A DNA stretch of 25,066 nt from Neisseria sicca 4320 (GTDB taxonomy: Bacteria; Pseudomonadota; Gammaproteobacteria; Burkholderiales; Neisseriaceae): positions 1-25,066 of the forward strand of contig NZ_AEPF01000027.1 of NCBI RefSeq assembly GCF_000193735.1, given 5' to 3'. Below the pieces are notes generated by a model. The model was not told the DNA's origin, made no database searches, and saw only the letters and a list, made by a program, of their open reading frames with translations. How positions within the stretch are numbered: the first letter of the stretch is position 1; every line of letters begins with the position of its first letter. The translations under genes and the position numbers were made by a program. Shown here piece by piece: positions 7,004 through 14,486 of the stretch.

Positions 7004-7021
7004 TCATTTATTCATAAATGA
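7004..7021. promoter_or_regulatory. Perfect dyad in the malic enzyme leader
   Basis: TCATTTATTCATAAATGA has perfect 8-bp arms around a 2-bp centre. It lies about 80 bp before the malic enzyme start codon and just downstream of a candidate extended -10 box, a position typical of a repressor operator. The binding protein is unknown. Confidence 0.4.
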
Positions 7022-7043
7022 AACTACTTTGTAACGGGCTGTA

Positions 7044-7052
7044 ATTTTATCA
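7044..7052 (-). promoter_or_regulatory. Candidate extended -10 promoter for malic enzyme
   Basis: On the minus strand TGATAAAAT is an extended -10 element (TG-n-TAAAAT). No -35 box is visible at 17 bp, which extended -10 promoters can lack. The leader would be about 110 nt. Confidence 0.3.
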
Positions 7053-7120
7053 TGTTCCCAATACGGCGCATACCGCTATTTTCTATCTGAAACAGCTAAT
7101 TTTGAAGCAAAACATATACT

Positions 7121-7132
7121 TTCAGACGACCT
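7121..7132 (-). other. Single DNA uptake sequence after tmk
   Basis: An exact TTCAGACGACCT, 10 bp beyond the tmk stop codon, without a nearby inverted partner. Confidence 0.8.
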
Positions 7133-7142
7133 TCATTCGGTT

Positions 7143-7769
7143 TTAAATATCCATGCCGAAACTGCGCGCCAACGCATGTTCGATATCTGCCCTTACCTCT
7201 TCCAAACTCCGGTTGCTGTCAATGATTGCATAGCGCTCGGGATGCGCGGCAGCACGCTCAAGATAAACAGCACGCACGCGGGTGAAAAAATCCGCCTTCT
7301 CCTGCTCGAAACGGTCTTTCTCGCGCGTCTGCCCGATACGCGCCATCGACACTTCCAGCGGCACGTCCAGTAGCAAAGTCAAATCAGGGCCAAACTCGCC
7401 CTGCACCCAATTTTCCAGTATTTCAATATCTTGCAGAGGAACGCCGCGCCCGCCGCCCTGATACGCAAAAGTCGCATCGGTAAAACGGTCGGAAACGACA
7501 TGAACGCCGTCCGCCAGCGCAGGCAGGATAACGTCTTCAAGATGCTGCTGCCGCGCGGCAAACATCATTAACGTCTCCGCGCGCAATCCCGCCTTGGTTT
7601 CAGGGTTCAACAAAATTTCGCGCAAAGCCTCGCCGACAGGCGTACCGCCCGGCTCGCGGGTGAACAATACGGGAAGATGATGGGATTCGAACCATTGGCG
7701 GATAACGGCAAGATTGGTCGATTTGCCCGCGCCGTCTATGCCGTCCAGAGTGATGAATTTGGGTTTCAT
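7143..7769 (-). CDS. tmk: Thymidylate kinase
   Basis: A 208-residue cytoplasmic kinase that phosphorylates dTMP to dTDP on the way to dTTP. The P-loop is GIDGAGKST near the N-terminus. The DRF motif with the substrate-binding stretch SDRFTDATFAYQGGGRG follows, and the LID region TREKDRFEQEKADFF resembles type II bacterial enzymes. I place the start at the ATG at 7769 (MKPKFITLDG), which gives the usual length. An in-frame TTG at 7802 would add 11 residues but overlaps the uptake-sequence hairpin. No good Shine-Dalgarno precedes 7769. It lies upstream of malic enzyme on the same strand, separated by 217 bp. Confidence 0.93.
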   Translation of the reverse strand: MKPKFITLDGIDGAGKSTNLAVIRQWFESHHLPVLFTREPGGTPVGEALREILLNPETKAGLRAETLMMFAARQQHLEDVILPALADGVHVVSDRFTDATFAYQGGGRGVPLQDIEILENWVQGEFGPDLTLLLDVPLEVSMARIGQTREKDRFEQEKADFFTRVRAVYLERAAAHPERYAIIDSNRSLEEVRADIEHALARSFGMDI

Positions 7770-7800
7770 AAGGTCAATTTTATTGAGAGAACGAATGTTC

Positions 7801-7848
7801 AAAAGGTCGTCTGAAAGCGGGATTATAAATGCTTTCAGACGACCTTGC
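7801..7848. terminator. Uptake-sequence inverted pair upstream of tmk
   Basis: AGGTCGTCTGAA at 7804-7815 and its complement at 7834-7845, with an 18-nt loop. It lies 35 bp before the tmk start and could insulate tmk from the divergent pilus region. Confidence 0.65.
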
Positions 7849-8198
7849 CTTTTAATGCGGCGTTTCCCGCATACAATTCCGACATTTCCAGGTTTTCAAA
7901 TCAATGCGATTTAAAAACCCCGCAAACCTTGAATACTGCCTCCAGACGACCTTTTATCCTTTTAATCAACCGACCAAGCCTTTCACTTTGCAAAAAAACA
8001 ACAAAAAATAATACAAAAATTTACAAAAAACACAGGAACTTATAAAATAAAAAACAATAACGATTGCAATAATAATCACAAATCATAATAATGTCATATA
8101 TACCGTTCAGGCATAAAAACCTACCGTATAACCGGCACACAGAAATATTACGGAGACTGTGTCATACACATCTAAACTCACATATAAGGATAAATCCG
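7846..8198 (+). promoter_or_regulatory. AT-rich leader and promoter region of the pilus operon
   Basis: A 350-bp AT-rich stretch with several A runs of six or seven bases, contrasting with the GC-rich genes around it. One promoter candidate is TTGCAA (8064-8069), a 17-bp spacer and AATAAT (8087-8092). A degenerate uptake sequence (tccagacgacct, 11 of 12) lies at 7941-7952. The reading frame of the pilin stays open from 8091, but no Shine-Dalgarno supports a start there. No separate gene is seen. AT-rich fimbrial leaders are often bound by nucleoid proteins; that is inference here. Confidence 0.35.
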
Positions 8199-8834
8199 AT
8201 GAAAACACGTTTTACTTTAACTTCTCTGACTCTGGCTTCCCTCATGATGATGGGCAATGCTGCAATGGCAGCTGTTGTTCCTAGCAACACAGATGCTTAT
8301 TTCAATGTCAAATTGCAACTGGCAGGTTCTTGCGAAGTCTTTACCGTTCAAAGCGGCAAATCAAGCGCAATTTCAGCCGAAGGCGATGCTACTGCCGGTG
8401 CAGACATTGATTTCGGCACTCACATTGCAAAAAGCGGCAGCGAAGAGTTGTCGCAAGGCAACGTTGGCCAAGCAACAAACAATATCCAAGTTAATTGCAG
8501 CAAAAACACTGTGTTCCAAGTAGCCTTAGAACCGAGCAATACCAATGCAGAAGGCACTGGTTCGATGAGCGGTTTGAAAGGTACCAACCAAGATAAAATC
8601 GCTTATCAACTCTACAAACCGACCGTTAGCAATGCAGGTACGGATAATGAAACAGTTGACAACCTCAGCACAACCGAAAAATGGGGTAAAGGCAGCAACG
8701 CGCTGACTCTGACTGGTAAAGGTTTGAGCACTCCCATCTTGCTGCCTGTTTTTGCCAAAGTTCCACAAAATCAACTCTCCGACAAAACCCCCGACACCTA
8801 CCAAGACCGTGTGAAAGTAACCCTGACCTACTAA
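8199..8834 (+). CDS. Spore coat U-domain major pilin (Csu-like)
   Basis: A 211-residue secreted pilin of the archaic (sigma) chaperone-usher class, related to CsuA/B. The signal peptide is residues 1-24 or 25 (cleavage near AMA). The mature protein has one SCPU domain with a cysteine pair, Cys45 (AGSCEVF) and Cys100 (VNCSKN), the family motif IDFGTH (70-75), and the C-terminal strand YQDRVKVTLTY. Subunits join when the N-terminal strand of one fills the groove of the next. The start at 8199 follows AAGGA by 8 nt and gives a proper signal peptide. It is first in the operon, 42 nt before the chaperone gene, and is the only single-domain pilin, so it should form the whole stalk. Its base composition is more AT-rich than the usher gene. 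Confidence 0.85.
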   Translation: MKTRFTLTSLTLASLMMMGNAAMAAVVPSNTDAYFNVKLQLAGSCEVFTVQSGKSSAISAEGDATAGADIDFGTHIAKSGSEELSQGNVGQATNNIQVNCSKNTVFQVALEPSNTNAEGTGSMSGLKGTNQDKIAYQLYKPTVSNAGTDNETVDNLSTTEKWGKGSNALTLTGKGLSTPILLPVFAKVPQNQLSDKTPDTYQDRVKVTLTY

Positions 8835-8876
8835 TCCGGTTCACTCCCTCAAAACAAAACAACTAAAAAAATACTC

Positions 8877-9602
8877 ATGCAAAAAGCAATCAGCACACTT
8901 GTCGGTATGCTGACGGCGGCAGCGGTTTTACAGAGCCATGCCGCCGGCTTGCAAGTCAGTCCGACATCTCTTTCCCTGCCCGCCAAACAGCGGGCGGGCA
9001 TTTTTACTTTGGGAAATAAGGGTACAGAGCCGTTGACGGCGCAGGTACGCGTATTCCGTTGGACGCAGGACGCAAACGGCGGAGAGATTCTCGAACCTAC
9101 CGATGCCGTCATTGCCAGCCCACCTATGGTCAAACTGGAAGCGGGTGCGCAGCAGCAGTTCCGCGTGATGCGTGTCAAACCGTCCGACAAACAGGCTGAA
9201 GAAGCCTACCGCCTGATTGTGGACGAGCTGCCTGCTCCCGATGCGAAACCACGAAAAGGCATTCAGTTGGTGATGCGCTATTCGCTGCCGCTGTTTGTCA
9301 ACGTTCAAAACAATGCCGAACCGAAGCTGCAATGGCGTGCTGAAAAAGCCGCGAACGGCAAAACGGTTTTGGTTGCCGAAAATACGGGCAATGCCCATGC
9401 GCAACTGAGCAATATTACTTTTCAGACGACCACTGTCAAAGACGCATTGACGCTGGCAAGCGGTCTGGCGGGCTACGTCCTGCCGGGCAACACTTGGAAA
9501 CGCGAATTGGAAGTTTCCCCCACTTCTCTGAACCCAGGTCGTCTGAATGCCACGGTAAACGGTATGCCGATCCAAACGGAGGTACGGTTTGCCGCCCCAT
9601 GA
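8877..9602 (+). CDS. Periplasmic pilus chaperone (PapD-like, CsuC-like)
   Basis: A 241-residue periplasmic chaperone that binds pilin subunits as they leave the Sec translocon, completes their fold by donating a strand, and delivers them to the usher. The signal peptide ends near SHA at residue 22. Two Ig-like domains follow. Typical motifs are LQVSPTSLSLPAKQRAGIFTLGNKG at the start of domain 1, QQQFRVMRVKP, and AYRLIVDELP near the domain boundary. No clear Shine-Dalgarno precedes the ATG, so translation may depend on the upstream pilin or be weak. The end overlaps the usher start by 14 nt. It carries one exact uptake sequence (9536-9547) and one near match (9421-9432) within coding sequence, which suggests long residence in this genus. 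Confidence 0.9.
   Translation: MQKAISTLVGMLTAAAVLQSHAAGLQVSPTSLSLPAKQRAGIFTLGNKGTEPLTAQVRVFRWTQDANGGEILEPTDAVIASPPMVKLEAGAQQQFRVMRVKPSDKQAEEAYRLIVDELPAPDAKPRKGIQLVMRYSLPLFVNVQNNAEPKLQWRAEKAANGKTVLVAENTGNAHAQLSNITFQTTTVKDALTLASGLAGYVLPGNTWKRELEVSPTSLNPGRLNATVNGMPIQTEVRFAAP
9536..9547 (+). other. DNA uptake sequence inside the chaperone gene
   Basis: An exact AGGTCGTCTGAA encoding part of PGRLN. A near-exact copy in the opposite orientation (TTCAGACGACCA) lies at 9421-9432. Confidence 0.85.
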
Positions 9603-12057
9603 CCTAAGGACACGGCTCACCCGGCTGAGTGCTGCGTTGATGCTGTGTTTCTACGCCCTGCCCTCTCCTGCTCAGGACATCCTGACGCAGGCGGCACCTG
9701 CTGCCTACGAGCAGGCGTGGCTGACCGTTTACCCGCAGGTCAAAGTCAACGGCAGCATACGCGACGGTATCGAACCCTTCATGTCGCGCAACGGCGTGCT
9801 GTATGCGCGCCCCGAATCCCTGCGCGCCTACGGCATTGCCCTGCCCGACGCAGAAGCTGCCGAGGCAGGCAAAAACGGCGTCGTGCCTGAAATTCAGGAC
9901 AGCGCGTCCACACCCGGCGCAGGCGTATGGTTCGAACTCTCCGCTATCCCCGGTTTGCAGGCGAAATACGATGCCGCCGCGCAAACCCTTGATCTCACCG
10001 CCCCCCTCGAATGGCAGCCCGACCTGAAAACCGCCCGAATCGGCGCACCGCAGGAAAACCGCTACGCCATCGCCAAACCCGGCTTTGCCGCCGTTCTGAA
10101 CTATGACACCAATATCTCGCGCAACAATTCCGGCAGCGACACGCAGGGCGTTTTCGGTGAAATGCGCCTGAGTACGCCCTGGGGCTATCTGAACCACACC
10201 CAATTTGCCAACCGAAGCCACAACAAAGAAAGCGGCTCCCGCGGCAATACCGCCCGCCTGGATACCTACTGGCGCACAGTTTGGCCCGAACAAGGCATAT
10301 CGCTGACCGTGGGCGACACCCTGACCGGACAAATCGGCTCATGGGGCGGCACACGCATCGGCGGCATCAAAATTTCCCGCACTTACAACACCCGTCCGTG
10401 GAAACAAATCGCCCCACTGCGTTCCTACCTCGGCAAAAGCACCCTGCCCGGCACGGTCGATCTCTATATTGACGGCGTCAAACAAATGAGCCGCGACGTC
10501 GAAGCGGGCGAATACGAACTCATCCTGCCGCCGTCCATCAGCGGCCGCAGCAACGCCCAAGTTGTCGCCACCGACGTACTGGGGCGCACCGTCGTCGTCG
10601 ATATGCCGCTTTACGGCGGCAGCGGACTTTTGGCAAAAGGCTTGAACGAATGGTCGTTTGAAGCAGGCTACGTCCGCCGCGATTACGGCATCCGTTCCGC
10701 AAAATACCAATCCGACCCCGCCGCCTCCGGCACGCTGCGTTACGGTGTCAGCAATACCCTGACCGCCCAAATCCACGGCGAAGCCGCGCGCGGCTACCGT
10801 CAGGCGGGCATTGCCGCCGATACCGTATTGGGTTCGCTCGGGCAACTCAATCTTAATTATGCCGAAAGCCGCTTTGCGGGCAAAACAGGACGGCGCGGCA
10901 GCGCGTTTTTTAGCACCCAATGGGACAGGCTCTCCTTCAGCGCGGGCGCAAGCCGTACCAACGGACAATTTGCCGAACTGGGCGACACCGTATATGGCGC
11001 CGACTTTTTCAAAGCCACACGCCACCCCGCCACATCCGCCTCCGCATCCGCAGGCTGGAGCAGCGACAAACTCGGCTCATTCAGCCTATCCTACGTCCAT
11101 TCCCACACCGAAGGCAGCCCCGCCGACGGTGTAGGCTCGTTCGGCTGGAGCCGCAGCTTCAAAAACCGCACCTCGCTCTACGCCGGCGCCAATAAAAACT
11201 TCCGCAACAAACGCGAACTGAGTTTCCACGCAGGCCTCTCCGTCAGCCTTGACAACGGCTACTCAACCTCCGCAGGCATCAGCAAAAACAAACACAACAC
11301 CAGCTACCAAGCAACCCTGAACAAAACCAGCAGCGGCATGGGCAGCACCAGTTGGGGCATAGGCTGGCAGCAAAACGACAACGCAAACGGCAGCCGCAGC
11401 AATACCTTCAACGGCAACATCCGCCATCAAAACACCTACGGCGACGGTTGGGCAAACGTTTACAGCCAAAGCGGCAACAGCAACTGGAACGCAGGCTGGA
11501 GGGGCGGTCTCGTCCTCATGGGCGGCAGCCTCTTCGCCACCCGCCAAGTCAACGACAGTTTCGCCGTCGTCAGCACAAACGGCATGGCGGACGTCCCCAT
11601 CCGCGCAGGCGGCATGCCCGTAGGCAAAACCAACCGCAAAGGGCTGGCACTGATCCCCAGTCTCTCCGCCTACCAAAAAAATACCGTCAGCGTCGATATT
11701 GCTGAGCTGCCAATGGACGTTCAGCTTGAACACACCGTCGCCGAAATCGCCCCGCCCGGACGCTCGGGCATGCGCGTCGAATTTAAAATCCAGCGTACCC
11801 GCGCCGCCACCATGACACTGAAAGACGCACAAAACCAATTGCTTCCGAGCGGCGGCAGCATTACTGCCGAAGACGGCACACCGGCAGCCGTAACCGGCTT
11901 CGACGGCAAAACATATATTGAAAACATGAAAGAAGGCAGAAACCGCTTTACCGTCGCCCTCCCCGAAAACGGCGGCACTTGCACCTTCGAAGCGGACTAC
12001 CCTGAAACACACAATCCGGATTCCATCCCGGAACTGGGAGACATCATATGCAGATAA
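9589..12057 (+). CDS. Fimbrial outer-membrane usher (CsuD-like)
   Basis: An 822-residue outer-membrane usher that receives chaperone-subunit complexes, catalyses strand exchange and threads the pilus through its 24-strand barrel. A signal peptide covers about residues 1-28 (LPSPAQ). The N-terminal recruiting domain follows (VYPQVKVNGSIRDGIEPFMSRNGVLYA), then the barrel and plug (GDTLTGQIGSWGGTRIGGIKISR; VDLYIDGVKQMSRDVEAGEYEL), and C-terminal beta domains with a cysteine pair (GGTCTFEAD ... IICR). Translation must start at a TTG, 14 nt inside the chaperone gene: a strong GGAGG lies 6 nt before it, and no better in-frame ATG precedes the signal peptide. It overlaps the adhesin start by 10 nt, pointing to translational coupling. 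Confidence 0.93.
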   Translation: MPPHDLRTRLTRLSAALMLCFYALPSPAQDILTQAAPAAYEQAWLTVYPQVKVNGSIRDGIEPFMSRNGVLYARPESLRAYGIALPDAEAAEAGKNGVVPEIQDSASTPGAGVWFELSAIPGLQAKYDAAAQTLDLTAPLEWQPDLKTARIGAPQENRYAIAKPGFAAVLNYDTNISRNNSGSDTQGVFGEMRLSTPWGYLNHTQFANRSHNKESGSRGNTARLDTYWRTVWPEQGISLTVGDTLTGQIGSWGGTRIGGIKISRTYNTRPWKQIAPLRSYLGKSTLPGTVDLYIDGVKQMSRDVEAGEYELILPPSISGRSNAQVVATDVLGRTVVVDMPLYGGSGLLAKGLNEWSFEAGYVRRDYGIRSAKYQSDPAASGTLRYGVSNTLTAQIHGEAARGYRQAGIAADTVLGSLGQLNLNYAESRFAGKTGRRGSAFFSTQWDRLSFSAGASRTNGQFAELGDTVYGADFFKATRHPATSASASAGWSSDKLGSFSLSYVHSHTEGSPADGVGSFGWSRSFKNRTSLYAGANKNFRNKRELSFHAGLSVSLDNGYSTSAGISKNKHNTSYQATLNKTSSGMGSTSWGIGWQQNDNANGSRSNTFNGNIRHQNTYGDGWANVYSQSGNSNWNAGWRGGLVLMGGSLFATRQVNDSFAVVSTNGMADVPIRAGGMPVGKTNRKGLALIPSLSAYQKNTVSVDIAELPMDVQLEHTVAEIAPPGRSGMRVEFKIQRTRAATMTLKDAQNQLLPSGGSITAEDGTPAAVTGFDGKTYIENMKEGRNRFTVALPENGGTCTFEADYPETHNPDSIPELGDIICR

Positions 12058-13163
12058 ACATAAAGAGAGGTCGTCTGAAAACCGCAAACCGTCTTTTCCG
12101 ACAAATGACATTGCCTGCCGTATTCGGACTGCTGTCCCTGTCCGCAGGACAGACTTGGGCAAACAGCGGTGTAGCTGGAAGGTTTGTACAATGTACGGCG
12201 ACGGTACAAGGCAACGGAACCTTCAAAGGTCATCCTGCCTTAGTATTCGGAAGTCAAAGCAATGGGATCAACCTTCTAAACAACAACCAGCCGGAAGATA
12301 TTCAAGCCACCATCCACTACCAATGTATCAATAACGACAACTACACCGTAAAAGTGCGCTTGTGCTTCAATATTGACGGGGGGAGAGGGTTTACAAACAT
12401 ATACGCCCCCCGAAAAATGGTTCATAGCAGGAATAACGCCCAAACACTGCAACTATCCTTACTTAAACCCGATAACACCAACTGGGGAACAAATAACACG
12501 GCAAACTCTCCCAGCAGTGTCGGTACAGGTGTCATGCGTATAGCTCCTAACACTTCTGAAAGCGGAACTATCCCCATCAGAGCTAGATTAGTCAGCGGGC
12601 AAAGCAACACCATCCCCACTACGGCTTCGGATTATTACATTGCAGACTTTACCGGCGGCTCCACCGCATTAAGCTGGAAGGCAGAGCGTTATGGTACTCC
12701 TGACCCTTCAGATTGCGGGAACATCTTGACCAACAACCGCTTCTCCTTTTACGTCCAAGCCCATGTTGCACCCGTCTGCGAATTCATCAACGCCTACGAC
12801 ATCGACTTCGGCACACACACCGCAGGCAGTACCAACCTGAAGCAGTCGCGCAACCTGACCGTCCGCTGCACCAACGGTACGCCCTACACCGTCGGTCTGA
12901 TTCCTTCCAACGGCAATCAGGAAGGTAGGGGCGAGATGAAATCCACCAATCCCGCCAACACCGACAAAGTCCCCTACCGCCTCCGAAAAGGTACCTATGC
13001 AACTGCCCCTTTTTGGGGCAATAAGCCATCTGCTCCGGGCAAGGCGCAAGAATTTCTCGGGGACGGCAGCAGCCAGACACACATCATTTCGGCAGAAGTC
13101 CAAAACACCGACTACACCCCGGGCGAGTATAAGGATAAGGTAGCCGTCGATATCCGATACTGA
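12048..13163 (+). CDS. Two-domain tip adhesin with spore coat U domains (CsuE-like)
   Basis: A 371-residue secreted protein expected at the pilus tip. The signal peptide is unusually long (residues 1-38, cleavage after TWA), and its basic n-region RGRLK is encoded by an in-frame uptake sequence. Mature residues 39-235 form a divergent N-terminal domain with Cys49, Cys93, Cys106 and Cys223; residues 236-371 form a standard SCPU domain with Cys244, Cys274, DIDFGTH (251-257) and the terminal strand YKDKVAVDIRY. Two-domain tip subunits are the rule in archaic pili, where the distal domain binds surfaces. GGGAG lies 7 nt before the ATG, inside the usher gene. The N-terminal domain is more AT-rich than the usher. 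Its target is unknown. Confidence 0.85.
   Translation: MQINIKRGRLKTANRLFRQMTLPAVFGLLSLSAGQTWANSGVAGRFVQCTATVQGNGTFKGHPALVFGSQSNGINLLNNNQPEDIQATIHYQCINNDNYTVKVRLCFNIDGGRGFTNIYAPRKMVHSRNNAQTLQLSLLKPDNTNWGTNNTANSPSSVGTGVMRIAPNTSESGTIPIRARLVSGQSNTIPTTASDYYIADFTGGSTALSWKAERYGTPDPSDCGNILTNNRFSFYVQAHVAPVCEFINAYDIDFGTHTAGSTNLKQSRNLTVRCTNGTPYTVGLIPSNGNQEGRGEMKSTNPANTDKVPYRLRKGTYATAPFWGNKPSAPGKAQEFLGDGSSQTHIISAEVQNTDYTPGEYKDKVAVDIRY
12068..12079 (+). other. DNA uptake sequence inside the adhesin signal peptide
   Basis: An exact AGGTCGTCTGAA, in frame (AGA GGT CGT CTG AAA), encoding residues 7-11 of the adhesin precursor. Confidence 0.9.
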
Positions 13164-13169
13164 TCCGAA

Positions 13170-13181
13170 AGGTCGTCTGAA
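13170..13181 (+). other. Single DNA uptake sequence after the pilus operon
   Basis: An exact AGGTCGTCTGAA 6 bp beyond the adhesin stop, with no inverted partner nearby. Confidence 0.8.
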
Positions 13182-13212
13182 AAGAAAAACAGTAGCGTTA
13201 TAGAAACCGACA

Positions 13213-13252
13213 ATCCGCCGTTATTCCTGTTTGCAAAGGAATAACGGCGGAT
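13213..13252. terminator. Perfect 15-bp hairpin ending the pilus operon
   Basis: ATCCGCCGTTATTCC, a 10-nt loop, then GGAATAACGGCGGAT. The stem is perfect but the T run after it is poor. It is not an uptake sequence. Its centre (13223-13242) has the layout of a Neisseria dRS3 repeat (ATTCCC-N8-GGGAAT) with one compensated base pair changed. Confidence 0.6.
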
Positions 13253-13261
13253 GTTCTCATT

Positions 13262-13417
13262 TATAGTGGATTAACTTTAAACCAGTACGGCGTTGCCTCG
13301 CCTTAGCTCAAAGAGAACGATTCTCTAAGGTGCTGAAGCACCAAGTGAATCGGTTCCGTACTATCTGTACTGTCTGCGGCTTCGTCGCCTTGTCCTGATT
13401 TTTGTTAATCCACTATA
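13262..13417 (-). repeat. Correia repeat element (CREE/NEMIS), copy 1
   Basis: A full-length 156-bp element with TATAGTGGATTAA at one end and its inverse at the other, and TA at both ends as for insertion at TA. It is in the reverse orientation to copies 2 and 3. Its right end offers TTGTCC (13390-13395), an 18-bp spacer and TATATA (13414-13419), an outward promoter that would fire into the dehydrogenase gene. Correia elements are known to provide such promoters and to be cut by RNase III in transcripts. Confidence 0.95.
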
Positions 13418-13456
13418 TATTTCCCAAAAAAGACCGTCTGTAAACATTCAAAACTT

Positions 13457-13468
13457 TTCAGACGACCT
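13457..13468 (-). other. DNA uptake sequence before the dehydrogenase gene
   Basis: An exact TTCAGACGACCT. A degenerate partner (AGACCGTCTGTAA) lies about 25 bp upstream, so this looks like a decayed inverted pair. Confidence 0.75.
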
Positions 13469-13514
13469 TCAAACCGATATGATGGCAAATCAAACCAACA
13501 AAGGAGCAAACACC

Positions 13515-14393
13515 ATGTCAAACAACGAATACACCCAAATCGGCTGGATCGGCCTGGGGCAGATGGGCAATCCGATGGTAGCGCGCCTGCTCGATGCGGG
13601 CATCGAAGTCGGCGTTTACAACCGTTCATCCGATAAAACCGCCGACTTGCAAACCAAAGGCGCGAAAGTTTACCCAAGCCGCGCCGAACTTATCCGCGCT
13701 TATCCCGTTATTTTCCTGATGGTTTCCGACTACGCCGCCATCCTCGACATCCTCGACGAAGATACCCGAAAAGAGCTTGACGGCAAAATCATCGTCAACA
13801 TGAGCACCATCGCCCCCTCAGAAAACCTCGCTATCAAAGCCATCGTCGAAGCGGCGGGCGGACAGTTCGCCGAAGCCCCCGTCTCCGGCTCGGTTGTCCC
13901 CGCCACCAACGGCACATTGCTGATTCTCTTCGGCGGCGAAGAAAATGTTTTAAATCCCTTGCAAAAAGTGTTCGGCATTCTCGGCAAAAAAACCTTCCAC
14001 TTCGGAGAAGTCGGCAAAGGCTCCGGCGCGAAACTCGTGCTCAATTCGCTCTTGGGCATTTTTGGCGAAGCATACAGCGAAGCCATGCTGATGGCGCGTC
14101 AATTCGGCATCGATACCGACACCATCATCGAAGCCGTCGGCGGTTCCGCGATGGATTCACCTATGTTCCAAACCAAAAAATCCTTGTGGGCAAACCGCGA
14201 ATTTCCGCCCGCCTTCGCTCTCAAACACGCCTCAAAAGACCTCAATCTCGCCGTCAACGAATTGAAACAGGCAGGTAATTCGCTGCCCGCCGTTGAAACC
14301 GTTGCCGAGAGCTACCGTCAAGCCGTCGCAGCAGGTTACGGCGAACAAGACGTTGCCGGCGTTTACCTGAAACTGGCAGAACATCAGAAATAG
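13515..14393 (+). CDS. Beta-hydroxyacid dehydrogenase (3-HIBADH / GlxR family)
   Basis: A 292-residue cytoplasmic NAD(P)-dependent oxidoreductase of the 3-hydroxyisobutyrate dehydrogenase and tartronate/glyoxylate reductase family. It has the dinucleotide fold GLGQMGNPM (13-21), NMSTIAP (95-101), the substrate loop PVSGS (122-126), the catalytic Lys173 in GSGAKLVLN, and KDLNLAV near the C-terminus. The exact substrate (succinic semialdehyde, glyoxylate, 3-hydroxyisobutyrate) cannot be assigned. The ATG at 13515 is chosen because AAGGAG lies 8 nt upstream and the glycine motif then falls at the usual distance from the N-terminus; an ATG at 13479 is in frame but poorer. The gene stands alone between two inverted Correia elements. 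Confidence 0.88.
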   Translation: MSNNEYTQIGWIGLGQMGNPMVARLLDAGIEVGVYNRSSDKTADLQTKGAKVYPSRAELIRAYPVIFLMVSDYAAILDILDEDTRKELDGKIIVNMSTIAPSENLAIKAIVEAAGGQFAEAPVSGSVVPATNGTLLILFGGEENVLNPLQKVFGILGKKTFHFGEVGKGSGAKLVLNSLLGIFGEAYSEAMLMARQFGIDTDTIIEAVGGSAMDSPMFQTKKSLWANREFPPAFALKHASKDLNLAVNELKQAGNSLPAVETVAESYRQAVAAGYGEQDVAGVYLKLAEHQK

Positions 14394-14413
14394 AGTGGTC
14401 GAATCCGGCAGAT

Positions 14414-14453
14414 AAAGGTCGTCTGAAACCCATATCCCTTTTCAGACGACCTT
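14414..14453. terminator. Uptake-sequence terminator after the dehydrogenase
   Basis: AGGTCGTCTGAA at 14416-14427 and its complement at 14441-14452 around a 13-nt loop. Confidence 0.85.
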
Positions 14454-14486
14454 GCTTGTCGGATTAGCGTATTGCAACCATTCAAA

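Noticed and set aside
8091..8198. Extended N-terminus of the pilin (36 extra residues)
   Set aside because: The extension hides the signal peptide and has no Shine-Dalgarno, while the start at 8199 has a good one.
12377..12422. Phase-variable poly-G tract in the adhesin
   Set aside because: The G and C runs are only six bases, shorter than Neisseria tracts known to vary; kept only as a minor remark.
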